Source of the DNA: Leptospira kobayashii
GTDB taxonomy: Bacteria; Spirochaetota; Leptospiria; Leptospirales; Leptospiraceae
Assembly: GCF_003114835.2 (NCBI RefSeq)
Contig: NZ_AP025028.1
Coordinates: 611,001-675,000, forward strand
Direction: 5' to 3'
Length of the DNA: 64,000 nt
Below the pieces are notes generated by a model. It searched no databases and was not told the DNA's origin. It worked only from the letters and a program-made list of their open reading frames with translations. A program made the translations under genes and the position numbers. Position 1 is the first letter of the stretch. Each line of letters begins with the position of its first letter. This document shows, piece by piece, positions 36,537 through 46,000 of this stretch.

Positions 36537-37091
36537 ATGAAGAACTTAGCAATTATGACCATTACCACTTTTGCGGTTTTGAATTGTTCCTCCTCCCAGG
36601 ACGTTCAAATGAAAAACAAACAAGCATTATATGATAATTGTATGGAAACGTTTAAGGACGAGGTGAAGTGCAAGTCTTTTCTCGAAAAATCCGAAGCCGA
36701 CTTAAAAACTTCCGAAGAAATCCGAAGAGAACAAGTTGCCAAACTTTCCAAAGAACAATTGGCGGGACTTAAAATAAGACAAGATATAAAAGATACATTG
36801 GCGTCTAAAAACAATTTGTTCGTAAAAGAATATTTAGGCGAGCCGGATGAAATTAAACATTACGGAGATAGGGAGTATTGGGTTTATACTCGCCCGGTTA
36901 GCAAATACAAACCTGATTCCGACCCTGACGAGGAAATCACTGTCGTATTTCGCCGAACCATGGTAGAAAGAGTGAATCATATAAAACCTGCTTCCAATGA
37001 AGAATCTCTTTTTCAATTCAAGAAAGTCATTCCGCGTAAAAAACCCGAAGGAGACAAAGAAGCCGAGAAGACGGAGTCGGAACAAAAATAG
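36537..37091 (+). CDS. hypothetical lipoprotein
   Basis: The ATG at 36537 is preferred because a lipoprotein signal begins there (IMTITTFAVLNC, lipidated Cys near residue 17). The 184-residue protein has a helical charged region (ETFKDEVKCKSFLEKSEADLKTSEEIRREQV) and a strand-rich part with GEPDEIKHYGDREYWVYTRP, which looks like a SmpA/BamE-like lipoprotein core. The C-terminus is highly charged. The similarity to BamE-type folds is only tentative. Downstream lies a GC-rich islet and then the toxin cassettes on the other strand. Confidence 0.65.
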   Translation: MKNLAIMTITTFAVLNCSSSQDVQMKNKQALYDNCMETFKDEVKCKSFLEKSEADLKTSEEIRREQVAKLSKEQLAGLKIRQDIKDTLASKNNLFVKEYLGEPDEIKHYGDREYWVYTRPVSKYKPDSDPDEEITVVFRRTMVERVNHIKPASNEESLFQFKKVIPRKKPEGDKEAEKTESEQK

Positions 37092-37148
37092 TTTGTTTTT
37101 GTTAGGTGGTGGCCCATCGGATCAAAATCATATTTATTAAATAAACGA

Positions 37149-37236
37149 AGCCCCGACCGGGCTCTCCGTTCCAATCTTCGCGCGGTCTGCGCGAAGGATT
37201 TCCACTGCGATCCCTTGTGCGTAATCTCAGCGCTCA
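37149..37236. repeat. GC-rich islet at the outer border of the orphan toxin cassette
   Basis: This stretch is GC-rich in an AT-rich area and holds the hairpin TTCGCGC-GGTCT-GCGCGAA (37177-37183 and 37189-37195). It is followed at about 37238-37315 by an AT-rich sequence similar to 39258-39335. It shows no open frame. It marks the outer border of the 37-39 kb cassette and could be a dispersed repeat used in recombination. Confidence 0.6.
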
Positions 37237-37410
37237 GGTGGATTGTTTGTTGTTGGATATTGTTTTGGAGCTCAAGTAAGGGGAAAAATAAAAAGAGGAT
37301 TTTTGTGATTTATGTCTTATGTTAACAAACGTTCTTTTATTAGTTTTGGCCAGTGAACCAATTTGTTAAATTTGCACTTGGTTTGTAAAGAACTCAACTA
37401 AGCTTGAAAA

Positions 37411-38010
37411 TTAAATTTCACAGGATTTATCACGTAGACATATTTTGTAATCACTTTCCGATTCTAAGGATATGCCCAAATAAATAACTGAAGGTCCTTT
37501 TTTGAACTTTAATCGTTTTGGATCTAGACGGCCTGCTGAATAATATGCTGAATTGCTATTTGTTAAAGTAAATGTTAAGTAAGCAGGATTTTTTTGGAAA
37601 GAAAAATCAAAGAACAGGATATATTCATTATCCTCTGTTACAATCGCAGTAGGCTTTTTTATATCGAGATCAGCATTCATTTGTTTCTGATAAAATTTCA
37701 GAATATCATTTAGCAATTCCAGTTCTTTTCCTTGCTTTGTATTATAGCAAATATTATTCAGTAAGTAGTGATTAGGCGGAGATGTAGATTGAGATTCTAA
37801 CTCTTCATAAGTAATATCCCTACCTTTCCCTGGATAAATTGGAACTTTGTAAGTTATTTTTTCTTGATTACTTTTATATATAACATTTGAGGCGTTAATA
37901 TACCGACAAAATGTTTTCTTATCTTCAGTTAGTATTTGTTCAGCTGTAATTACATTTGAGCAAAAAAGCATAAAGAAGAGCATACTATATTGTAGTTTAT
38001 TTATACTCAT
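37411..38010 (-). CDS. exported protein, probable immunity protein of the orphan cassette
   Basis: The ATG at 38010 gives a signal-peptide start (QYSMLFFMLFCSNVITAEQ). The 199-residue product is clearly related to the protein at 39475-40044: both share VIYxxxxE, a PIYxGxxxxxTYxxLxS block, YLLNxCY, ELLxDIxxFY and AVTEDNEYIIxxDF-like segments. It overlaps the end of the orphan peptidase gene by 14 bases. A small exported protein made directly after a toxin tip is the usual position of an immunity protein. Export would let it meet a toxin in the periplasm. The role is inferred. Confidence 0.68.
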   Translation of the reverse strand: MSINKLQYSMLFFMLFCSNVITAEQILTEDKKTFCRYINASNVIYKSNQEKITYKVPIYPGKGRDITYEELESQSTSPPNHYLLNNICYNTKQGKELELLNDILKFYQKQMNADLDIKKPTAIVTEDNEYILFFDFSFQKNPAYLTFTLTNSNSAYYSAGRLDPKRLKFKKGPSVIYLGISLESESDYKICLRDKSCEI

Positions 38011-39124
38011 AAAATCCTGTAGCTGATCTTTTTGTACCTTCAAACTTATCATTTTTAAAACGACCAGGTTGCCAATTGTCTGAATCCAAATGGGTATCTC
38101 CTTGATAACCTGGATCCATTACTTTAAAATACTGCTTACCTTGAATAGTTTCAATACCATGTATGACCTCAAAGTGAGCTCCATTATTTAAAGAAACTTT
38201 GACTGGGTTTCCTTGCTTTAGATTATTTATGATTCTATCTTTTGAGTCTTTGTCAACAGTGAATTGGGTTCTATCGTTTGAAGTAGAGCCGGTCAATTTC
38301 ATTAGACCAGATTCGTTCATTACATAACCATCTCTTCTAACAAAGCCTTTGTCAATTCCTTGCTTTAAAATTTGATTAGCATTAACATCTTTTCCTGAGT
38401 TCAATTCTCCAATACTAACTATGCTTGCTACATTGCAGCCATTGTTTTTGAGTTTAGCAGTTGCAACAGGATCAGGAATAATAATTTTTTTGCCAAAGAT
38501 AGTTTTCTCTCCTAAGTTTACAACAAAACTGGATTGGCTTTCTTTTGTAATAGGGAGCTCAAAGTCACCATTCTCTTTTATTATTAATTTGTCAGATAGC
38601 TTGATTGGAGCATTCTCAGGTTCTCCCGGATCAGGCATATTGTCTTCTGGATCACTTATGTCTGGCACCACCTCACTTCCATTTGCATTGCGATCCTTCG
38701 GTGTCTCAGGAGCCTCTGGTGCACCTCCTTCCTTCTTCCCGACTCGACTAGCCCCCGCAATAATATCGGCGCCTTCATTATTTTGTGCTTCTTTCTGTTT
38801 TGCTTCAGCTTCCGCTTGATCAAGCCCTGCTTGTTTCTCTTCTTGATCTTTATTGTATTTGTTTTGCCACTGATCGGTTAAGAAATTTGTATTTGCCTGG
38901 AAGCCGGTTTGAGAATTCCAAGAACCCGCATTTGCGCCACCGGCTGCATTGAGATTTACGGTAAGTCCTCCGTTCTGGGTTAGTTCTAGTCCGGCCCCTG
39001 TACCATTGTTTTTGCTTAATTTATTCTCATAAGCAACATCTACATTCGCACCGAATCCATAATCGTTCCGCACTCCACGCTCCTGTGCGCGTAACCTCCT
39101 GTTACGACGCACGAGCTCCGGCAT
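37997..39124 (-). CDS. orphan toxin-tip: pre-toxin segment plus C39-like cysteine peptidase domain
   Basis: The frame could start at ATG 39124 (GAAGG upstream) or GTG 39139; both lie in a GC-rich islet and give a basic leader with no signal peptide. Next come about 150 residues nearly identical to residues 1764-1915 of the giant protein. After GEPENAP the sequence changes to a different C-terminus with NGCNVASIVSIGEL, AHFEVIHGIE and KVMDPGY, a Cys-His-Asp set like the C39/papain peptidases. It appears to be a displaced C-terminal cassette that could swap onto the giant protein. It may be silent. Confidence 0.72.
   Translation of the reverse strand: MPELVRRNRRLRAQERGVRNDYGFGANVDVAYENKLSKNNGTGAGLELTQNGGLTVNLNAAGGANAGSWNSQTGFQANTNFLTDQWQNKYNKDQEEKQAGLDQAEAEAKQKEAQNNEGADIIAGASRVGKKEGGAPEAPETPKDRNANGSEVVPDISDPEDNMPDPGEPENAPIKLSDKLIIKENGDFELPITKESQSSFVVNLGEKTIFGKKIIIPDPVATAKLKNNGCNVASIVSIGELNSGKDVNANQILKQGIDKGFVRRDGYVMNESGLMKLTGSTSNDRTQFTVDKDSKDRIINNLKQGNPVKVSLNNGAHFEVIHGIETIQGKQYFKVMDPGYQGDTHLDSDNWQPGRFKNDKFEGTKRSATGFYEYK
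38605..39058. repeat. pre-toxin direct repeat, copy 1
   Basis: This 454-base segment matches 40663-41116 at a constant offset of 2058 bases with no gaps by eye. The part 38727-39058 is almost identical; the part 38605-38726 is similar but more divergent. It encodes the shared GFGANVDVAYENKLSKN... to ...GEPENAP region that precedes both variable peptidase domains. Direct repeats of this kind allow cassette exchange by homologous recombination. Confidence 0.9.
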
Positions 39125-39265
39125 CCCTGCCTTCGCCACCGCGAGAAGTGCTTCACTCAGTTTTAAGAATAGAGTAGTAAGCTACTTCTTGTTATTTGGG
39201 CGCTATTTCCGGCTCTCCCTCGACGCGGGCGCTCAGTCGATCCGGGCGAAGGGGTTTGTTATTTG
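39060..39265. repeat. GC-rich islets between the two toxin cassettes
   Basis: Two GC-rich stretches, about 39060-39140 and 39200-39265, flank an AT-rich gap. The first holds a near-perfect hairpin GTGCG-CGTAAC / GTTACGACGCAC around 39085-39112. The second contains GACGCGGGCGCTCAG. The first begins exactly where similarity to the giant gene ends, and supplies the leader codons of the orphan frame. They look like dispersed intergenic elements. The rest of the region to 39474 is AT-rich with no gene seen. Confidence 0.6.
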
Positions 39266-39474
39266 TTGTTGGAGATTGTTTTGGGATTCAAGGAAGGAAA
39301 AAAATAAAAGAGGATTTTTGATTTATAATCGCTCTTCAGTGATTAAAGAGTGATTTCAGAGCTATTTTTTTTCAGAGGAAGCCAAATTCTCAAAAATGTT
39401 TGACCGCCATACTGCTGTATAGCTCTTTCTGTGGATCAATTTGTTTGGCTAATTGGTTTTTACCAGGCTTAATA

Positions 39475-40044
39475 TCATTTTTTATATGAACTATACTTCC
39501 CAATATTTAATACTAAAAAGATTGGTAGATTATTATTTTTCAGTTGAGCTAGCCTAACGTCTCCAAAGTGGTATGATAAATTAGTTGCATCTAAAGCCAT
39601 GATAAGAATATGTCCAGGTACTCCTTCATATAAAAAATCGTAATAGATGATATATTCATTATCCTCTACGGCAAGAAGGCTTGGCTTATTTGTATCTATA
39701 TTCTTAAGTAGATTTTTTTTATAAAAATTAATAATGTCAAATAGCAGCTCTTTTCTTGTTTGCTCCTTGTTCTTATAGTAGCAAAAATTCAGTAAATATT
39801 CATTGTTAGCCATTACCATTGATTTAAGGTCTGAATATGTTGCCGGCTCTTCGGTTCCTCTATATATTGGTAGATTGAGTTTTATGACTTCCCCATTTTC
39901 TTTTTTTCCATCGTAGATGACTTCTTTGGAATTGATTATGAAGCATTCATCTTTACCTACAGTTATCAGTGGCTTCTTTGCAGATAAACTACTAGATAAA
40001 AGAATTAAACAGAGCCCGAGCATGGGGAAAAAAAATCTTCTCAT
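39475..40044 (-). CDS. exported protein, probable immunity protein of the giant toxin
   Basis: The 189-residue protein has a clear signal peptide (FFFPMLGLCLILLSSSLSAKK). The mature part has a PIYRGTEEPATYSDLKS block, YLLNFCYYKN and AVEDNEYIIYYDFLYEG, and is related along its length to the protein at 37411-38010. It begins only 4 bases after the stop of the giant gene, so the two are translated together. Position, size and pairing with a variable toxin tip suggest an immunity protein that works outside the cytoplasm. No database family is known to me. Confidence 0.68.
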   Translation of the reverse strand: MRRFFFPMLGLCLILLSSSLSAKKPLITVGKDECFIINSKEVIYDGKKENGEVIKLNLPIYRGTEEPATYSDLKSMVMANNEYLLNFCYYKNKEQTRKELLFDIINFYKKNLLKNIDTNKPSLLAVEDNEYIIYYDFLYEGVPGHILIMALDATNLSYHFGDVRLAQLKNNNLPIFLVLNIGKYSSYKK

Positions 40045-40048
40045 ATTT

Positions 40049-43000
40049 TTATTCAGAATTCTTTATAGTTTGAATTCTTTCAATTGAATTTATATCTTTT
40101 CTTGCTATAAATTCTCCAGTTTCGTTGATTAAGCCAATTTTCATTGTCTTTTGATTAAGATATTCATAGCCATCATTGTAACCGGGATCCATAAGCTTGA
40201 AATACTTTTGTCCACCGATAGTTTCAATTCCTTTGATTACCTCAAAGTGTGTACCACCATTTTTCTTAAGTAATTTCATTTGGAGCGTATTCCCATTTTC
40301 AAGTTGAGAAGAGATATATTCTGCAGTAATTCCTTTGCCGGTTACTCGTTCTAAATTTGTTTTTGTTCCCCCAGCAAGCTTGTATAAATCTACTGTATTT
40401 AATACTTCACCGGAATAGCCATCGACGTATCCTTTTTTAATTGCTTTGTTCAATACAGAATTTGGATCAACTTTTTTTCCACCATCCGCTTCCCCGCTAG
40501 CAATTAATGTAGCTGCGTAGCATCCGTTGGCCTTCATTGCAGCAGTCATTAATCCATTTCTCATTGAACTGAATAATCCTTCACTTGAACTTACTCGAAA
40601 ATCTTGTTGTTTGATTTTTCTGACATCCAATTGTAAATTATCTTTGTTACTGTTCTCCGATGTTGGAGCATTCTCTGGTTCTCCCGGATCAGGCACACTA
40701 TCTCCTGGATCACTTATGTCTGGCATCGCCTCACGACTATTCGCATTACGATCAATAGGTGTGCCTGGAGCATCTGGCTCATCTCCTTCCTTCTTCCCGA
40801 TTCGGCTTGCCCCCGCAATGATATCGGCGCCTTCATTATTTTGTGCTTCTTTCTGTTTTGCTTCAGCTTCCGCTTGATCAAGCCCTGCTTGTTTCTCTTC
40901 TTGATCTTTATTGTATTTGTTTTGCCACTGATCGGTTAAGAAATTTGTATTTGCCTGGAAGCCGGTTTGAGAATTCCAAGAACCCGCATTTGCGCCACCG
41001 GCTGCATTGAGATTTACGGTAAGTCCTCCGTTCTGGGTTAGTTCTAGTCCGGCCCCTGTACCATTGTTTTTGCTTAATTTATTCTCATAAGCAACATCTA
41101 CATTCGCACCGAATCCGTTCTGCTGACTATAACTCAACCCCCCTGAGACACCATTCCCAAATTCCCTTCCTATATTGACTCCCAGACCGGAAGCCTGACT
41201 ATAGTTTAACGCCAGGCTATTTCCATTTTCGGAAGCGATTCCTACATTGCCTCCGAATCCATCTTGCTCAGAATAAGATAATCCTGCAGACAATCCCCCG
41301 GCTTCAAATCCGAGCCCGACAGTTGTTCCCCCTTTCTGGCTAATCCCGGCCGTAACTGTTGCTGGACCGTACCCAACACCTACACTTGCACCGAATCCAT
41401 TCTCAGCGCTGTAAGATAGTCCAACAGTTACCGATCCTCCGGATACACTTCGAGTAACAGCACCGAGTGCACCTCCTGCGGCACCAACTAACGCACCTTG
41501 TAGTCCGCCACTTGCAGCGCCTTGTGCTGCTCCGATCGCTGCACTCGCTGCAACTGCTACATATAGAGAAGCTCCGCCTGTAAACGGAGCAAGTGCTACT
41601 GCGGCAACTGTTGTTACTATTTGAAATTCCTTAGTCTCATAAAACTTCTCCTTAGGCTTACTCATCTTATCTAACTGTTGTGAGATAGCCCATGCAGGAA
41701 TACCTGTCGCTTCGGCGATGGCATTGGTCGCTTCTTGTTTTGCGTAGTCTTTGACAGCGTCCTTCATCGACTTACCACCGACAAGACCGGAGATGAGTCC
41801 CGCAGGAAGACCGGTTGCTTCGGCAATGGCGGAAGTGATAATACCATTAACTTTTTCTGTGACGACTGATTTGAAACTTTGTGCTAGGTTTTGTCCGCTG
41901 GCCGTTCCGGAAAGAACATCAAATAGAAAACCTTTGCTTTCTTTCTCCGATTCATTTGCCTTCGCTTTGGCTTGAACGTCTTTGATTGTGCCATCCAGAT
42001 ATTGAGTGAATGCTCCATTAGCGGCTGTTACTTCATTAGCTGCGAAAGTAGTTCCCATACCGTTGAGCTCAAAGCTATGACCCATAGCTCCGAGAGAGAA
42101 TGCGGCAGGAATATTGAGGTCTTGTATTCCATAACTCATCTCGATCGGTATACCTTTGATATTTACAGTTCCTCTTAACTCTCTGGAACCTAAGTGGCGT
42201 TCTGTGGAAACAGGCACTCCTTTGATAGAAACCCAATTCTCTCCTTTGGAATCACCAGGAAGAGTTCCTTGTCTGAAATTGTATTTTGACTGTTTGAAAT
42301 TATCCCGAAGCCCGCCCATATTTGGTGCATAAGCCTGGCTAAAGGTAGCTTCCATGCCCTGGAAGTTGGTTAAAAAATAGTTACTTAGTTTTTTATAAGT
42401 CTCTATGTTCTGTGTTTTGATTTCTTCATTCTGAGTATAATATGCTTTTGTTTCTTCCGTCTTATCACTGAACTGAGCAAACATCTCTTCCATATTGTTT
42501 GCCATGTTGTCCACATATGCGGCAACTTGGGTCACTCTGTCGGCGTTAAATTCCGTATTCATTAATGAATCTATGCCGAGTGTATCCACACGCAACGTGC
42601 CCGGATCAAACTTAGTATTGATCTCTATATTTTGCGCCGTAAAGAGAGGAGAGTAACTGGAATCCTGCATCGCATTCCCTGCGATCTTAAAGTCTCCACT
42701 GTGGATTGATCGGGACCCTACGATATAGTCTCCCTGAATACGGAACTCATAACCTTCTTTTCTTAAGTAGGCATACTCTTCCCCTTGCGAATATTTGAGG
42801 AAAAGTTCTTGTCTGAGGGATTTGCTTCTCGCTTCATTCTCTTCTATAAACTGTTGGGAATAATCATCCAGGTATTTCGCAATGGCGCTGTTAGCCGCAT
42901 AATTCATCGCCTGGCCCGAACCGTTGAGCAGGGCACCTAAGTTCTTAATATCATTCTCGTTTGTGACGAGTGAATTCATATGGGAGAGCAGTCCGTCTAC

Positions 43001-46000
43001 TTGCTCTCTGGTTTCCTTGAGTGCCTGGTTGGATGCATTGATTGCTTCTGCAATCTCCGATCCATCGGAAACGGATGCAGGCGCACCACTTTCTATGGCA
43101 GCGATCATCTCAGCCAGTCCGTCTAACAATTCCCCTTTGAGGTTTTTGTTCGCAAGCTGTTCCGATTGCGCGAGTAGTTGGTTTACTAGATTTTGGGATT
43201 CGGTTCCTTTTTGAACTAAACTTTGGGATGTAGCAAGTAAACCTTGGATTTTATCGTAAGCCTCACCGGATTCTCTGATTCCATCAATTTGATTCTGGCC
43301 TTGTTTGATTTGTTTGGCAATGGATTCCGAATCGTCGAAACTTTTACTGATAAGGGAATCTTTGTAATTTAGGAATGAAGATTTCGTATAACTAAGAGAT
43401 CTGGACGAAACCTCTTGCAGCATAAAGTCCCCGAGCTTCGCATAATTATCCGTGATGATGGATCTCGCCTCCGCCTTTTTAGCTACCGCCTGTCCTGTGT
43501 AATACGCTGCTTCGTCGAACTTACCTTTCTCTTCGTATTCTTCCGCCAGTTTTAGGAAATCATCGGCTTTCTTAAAGTATTGTTCCACTTGGGCGAGTAT
43601 CTTGTTTTCTTTTTCCAACACTTCTTTTTGAAGTGTGTTCGCTTTCTTCGTATCATCTCTTACGTCTTGATAAAGCGCGAGTGTGTTTCTGTCCCTGGCA
43701 GCTCTGGGGATAAACCCGAATTTTCCATCCCCACCATTCAATTCATTGTTCCAATCAACCTGGCCTTGCTGGGAAGCATCTATATTGGATTGGACCGACT
43801 GGAACTCTTCGATTCCGTATCCTTCTTGTCCGAACATTCCCAGAATGTTTTGGATTCGGATCGTCGCATCCATTTCGCTAGAGGTATAACTTTCTGTTCT
43901 GGCATAAGACTCGATGAGTTTCCCACTTACAACTGCACCTGCTTCCCCCATTTGGATTTCATTTGTTTTTCCGGATACTGCTTGGTCCAATAGTTGATTG
44001 GAATAATTGTATTGGTAATTATTCCAAAGTTGGCGGGAGCTATCGTACATCTGGGTTGTATTATTGTATGAATTTACAATTTGGGATTGTAGGTTTTGAG
44101 CGACCGAGATGGCATCGGCTTGGAATTTTTTCTCACCTGTGCTCGGGTCTTCTACCGCTTTGTTCAGTGCTTCTTTGGCTGTGAGGAACCAATTCAGCTC
44201 AACCGATTTGAATGTAACGATTGTATCTTGCCAAGCTTGTTGTCCTGCTCGGAATCTACTGTTTTCGTTACCAACGGCACCTGTTCCCGCGACTTCAAAT
44301 CCGTAAACATCAGTGATCCAATTGTCTCTCTGTGTTTTGAGACTTGCGATTTGGGTATCAAAATTAAGAACCGCGAGGTTCTTCGCTTCTTCCAGATTGG
44401 CGAGAGAGACTTCGTATTCGTCTGTGTACTGTTTGCTTCTATCTTCCCAATCTTGGAGTGGATTGACCAGACTTAAGAAAGTATCTGCCAGACTTTTATA
44501 GTTGGCTTGGTGTCCTTTCCAAGTATCTTGGTTTCCTTGTTTGTCTTTATCTATATATCGATAATCCGTATAGATACTGACATTGTTGTACCAACCCAGT
44601 TGGTCATACCAGTTCCCGGCTCCTGTAATGTCTGTATTGCCTAAGAATATCTTTGTGGTACCTGCAATCGCTTGTTCGCTTCCGGTTAAATATCCTTGTG
44701 CAGTATTTGGAGTGAAAGTGGCGTTATAATTTTTTGAAACTGCATTACGAATGCTGTTGTTGGTGGCGACTTGCCCTTCCAAGACATCGTTAGAAACGTT
44801 GAGATAATAAGACTGATCGGAAAGTAATTGAGGAACATAATACCCATACATTTTTATTCCTGCCGGGGGGATTGCGTAGTTACAAGTACCTCTACCTGGT
44901 TGATAACATTGTACACCATCAGTTGTTCCTCCATATGTATAGTAAGGGTAATTAGAAGTGGCGACATACTTTGTTTCTTGATGACCACCCCATGCACCAG
45001 TGCTACTATCGGAAGGGGTAGAGAAATTTTGACCGACAACCCATGCCGCTGCGTCATAAGAAGTTAAAAAATCATGCACCCTCCCTGCATTCATCAATGC
45101 AGTAGCTGTGCCTCTCGTGTCATAATTTACAGCGGAAGCAACAGAATACCCGTTGAAAGTTCCATTCGCTTGATAAATGATATTATAAGTAGTGCCTGGG
45201 GGATAGCTACCGCAACCACCGGATCCACCATAAGCACTACAGCTTACTGTTGTATCCCCAACATCTTGGGTATAAGTAAGTTGTTGACTTACAGTCACTG
45301 TTTCCCATTTCAATACATCCCATTCATTGACTTTATTTTTGGCATAGTTTTCCTGGTTTCGGAAAAAAGTTCCTAGAGTTTGGGCCATCTCGGATATGGA
45401 GGCATGGTCGTTTAATTTTTGTTGTATTTCACTCAGGAGAGCATCTACATCTCCGAATGCATCACTCATCACTTTGTCGCCATTGACGCTTGTTGCCAGT
45501 TGTATTCTTTGGGATTGGATGCTATTGACAGTTCCTTGCAAAGAAGACCTGAGTGCATTCTCTGCACTTTCGATCATACCTTTGTTCTGAAGCCACTGTT
45601 CCTTGGTCATGGCAATCCCATCCAGATAGTCTTGTTTTTCCTGGGTTAGGTTGCTGATCGTAGTATTCCATTGTAAGATCCCGTTTTGGATGGCGGCCAC
45701 GGAATCTTGTTCCCAATTCTCTTGTTTGGTGAGTAGATCCTGCCATTTGCTATCCCAAAGAGCGGCACCTTGTGTGTATCCGTCCGTGACTTGTGCGGGG
45801 TTCGCTTCTTGGGAAGCCTCCGCAAAGCCGGTTACCGCCTGAACTGCCGGGTCAATACTTCCGATGAGCCCTTGTTTGTTGGTTTCTATGTCTTGGTCTT
45901 TTTTAGCGGAAAGAGTGTTGAGAAAAGCATTCAATTCGGACTGAATATAGCTGGATGCATCTGCAATCCAATTGGCTTTTGCTTGTTGTTTTTGTAAGGT

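Noticed and set aside
37092..37410. tRNA or small RNA gene in the GC-rich gap
   Set aside because: The hairpin is short and no cloverleaf or tRNA signature (GTTCGA-type T loop with acceptor stem) can be drawn.
43580..43993. 137-residue plus-strand open frame
   Set aside because: It is antisense to the giant exported protein and lacks a start signal or motif.
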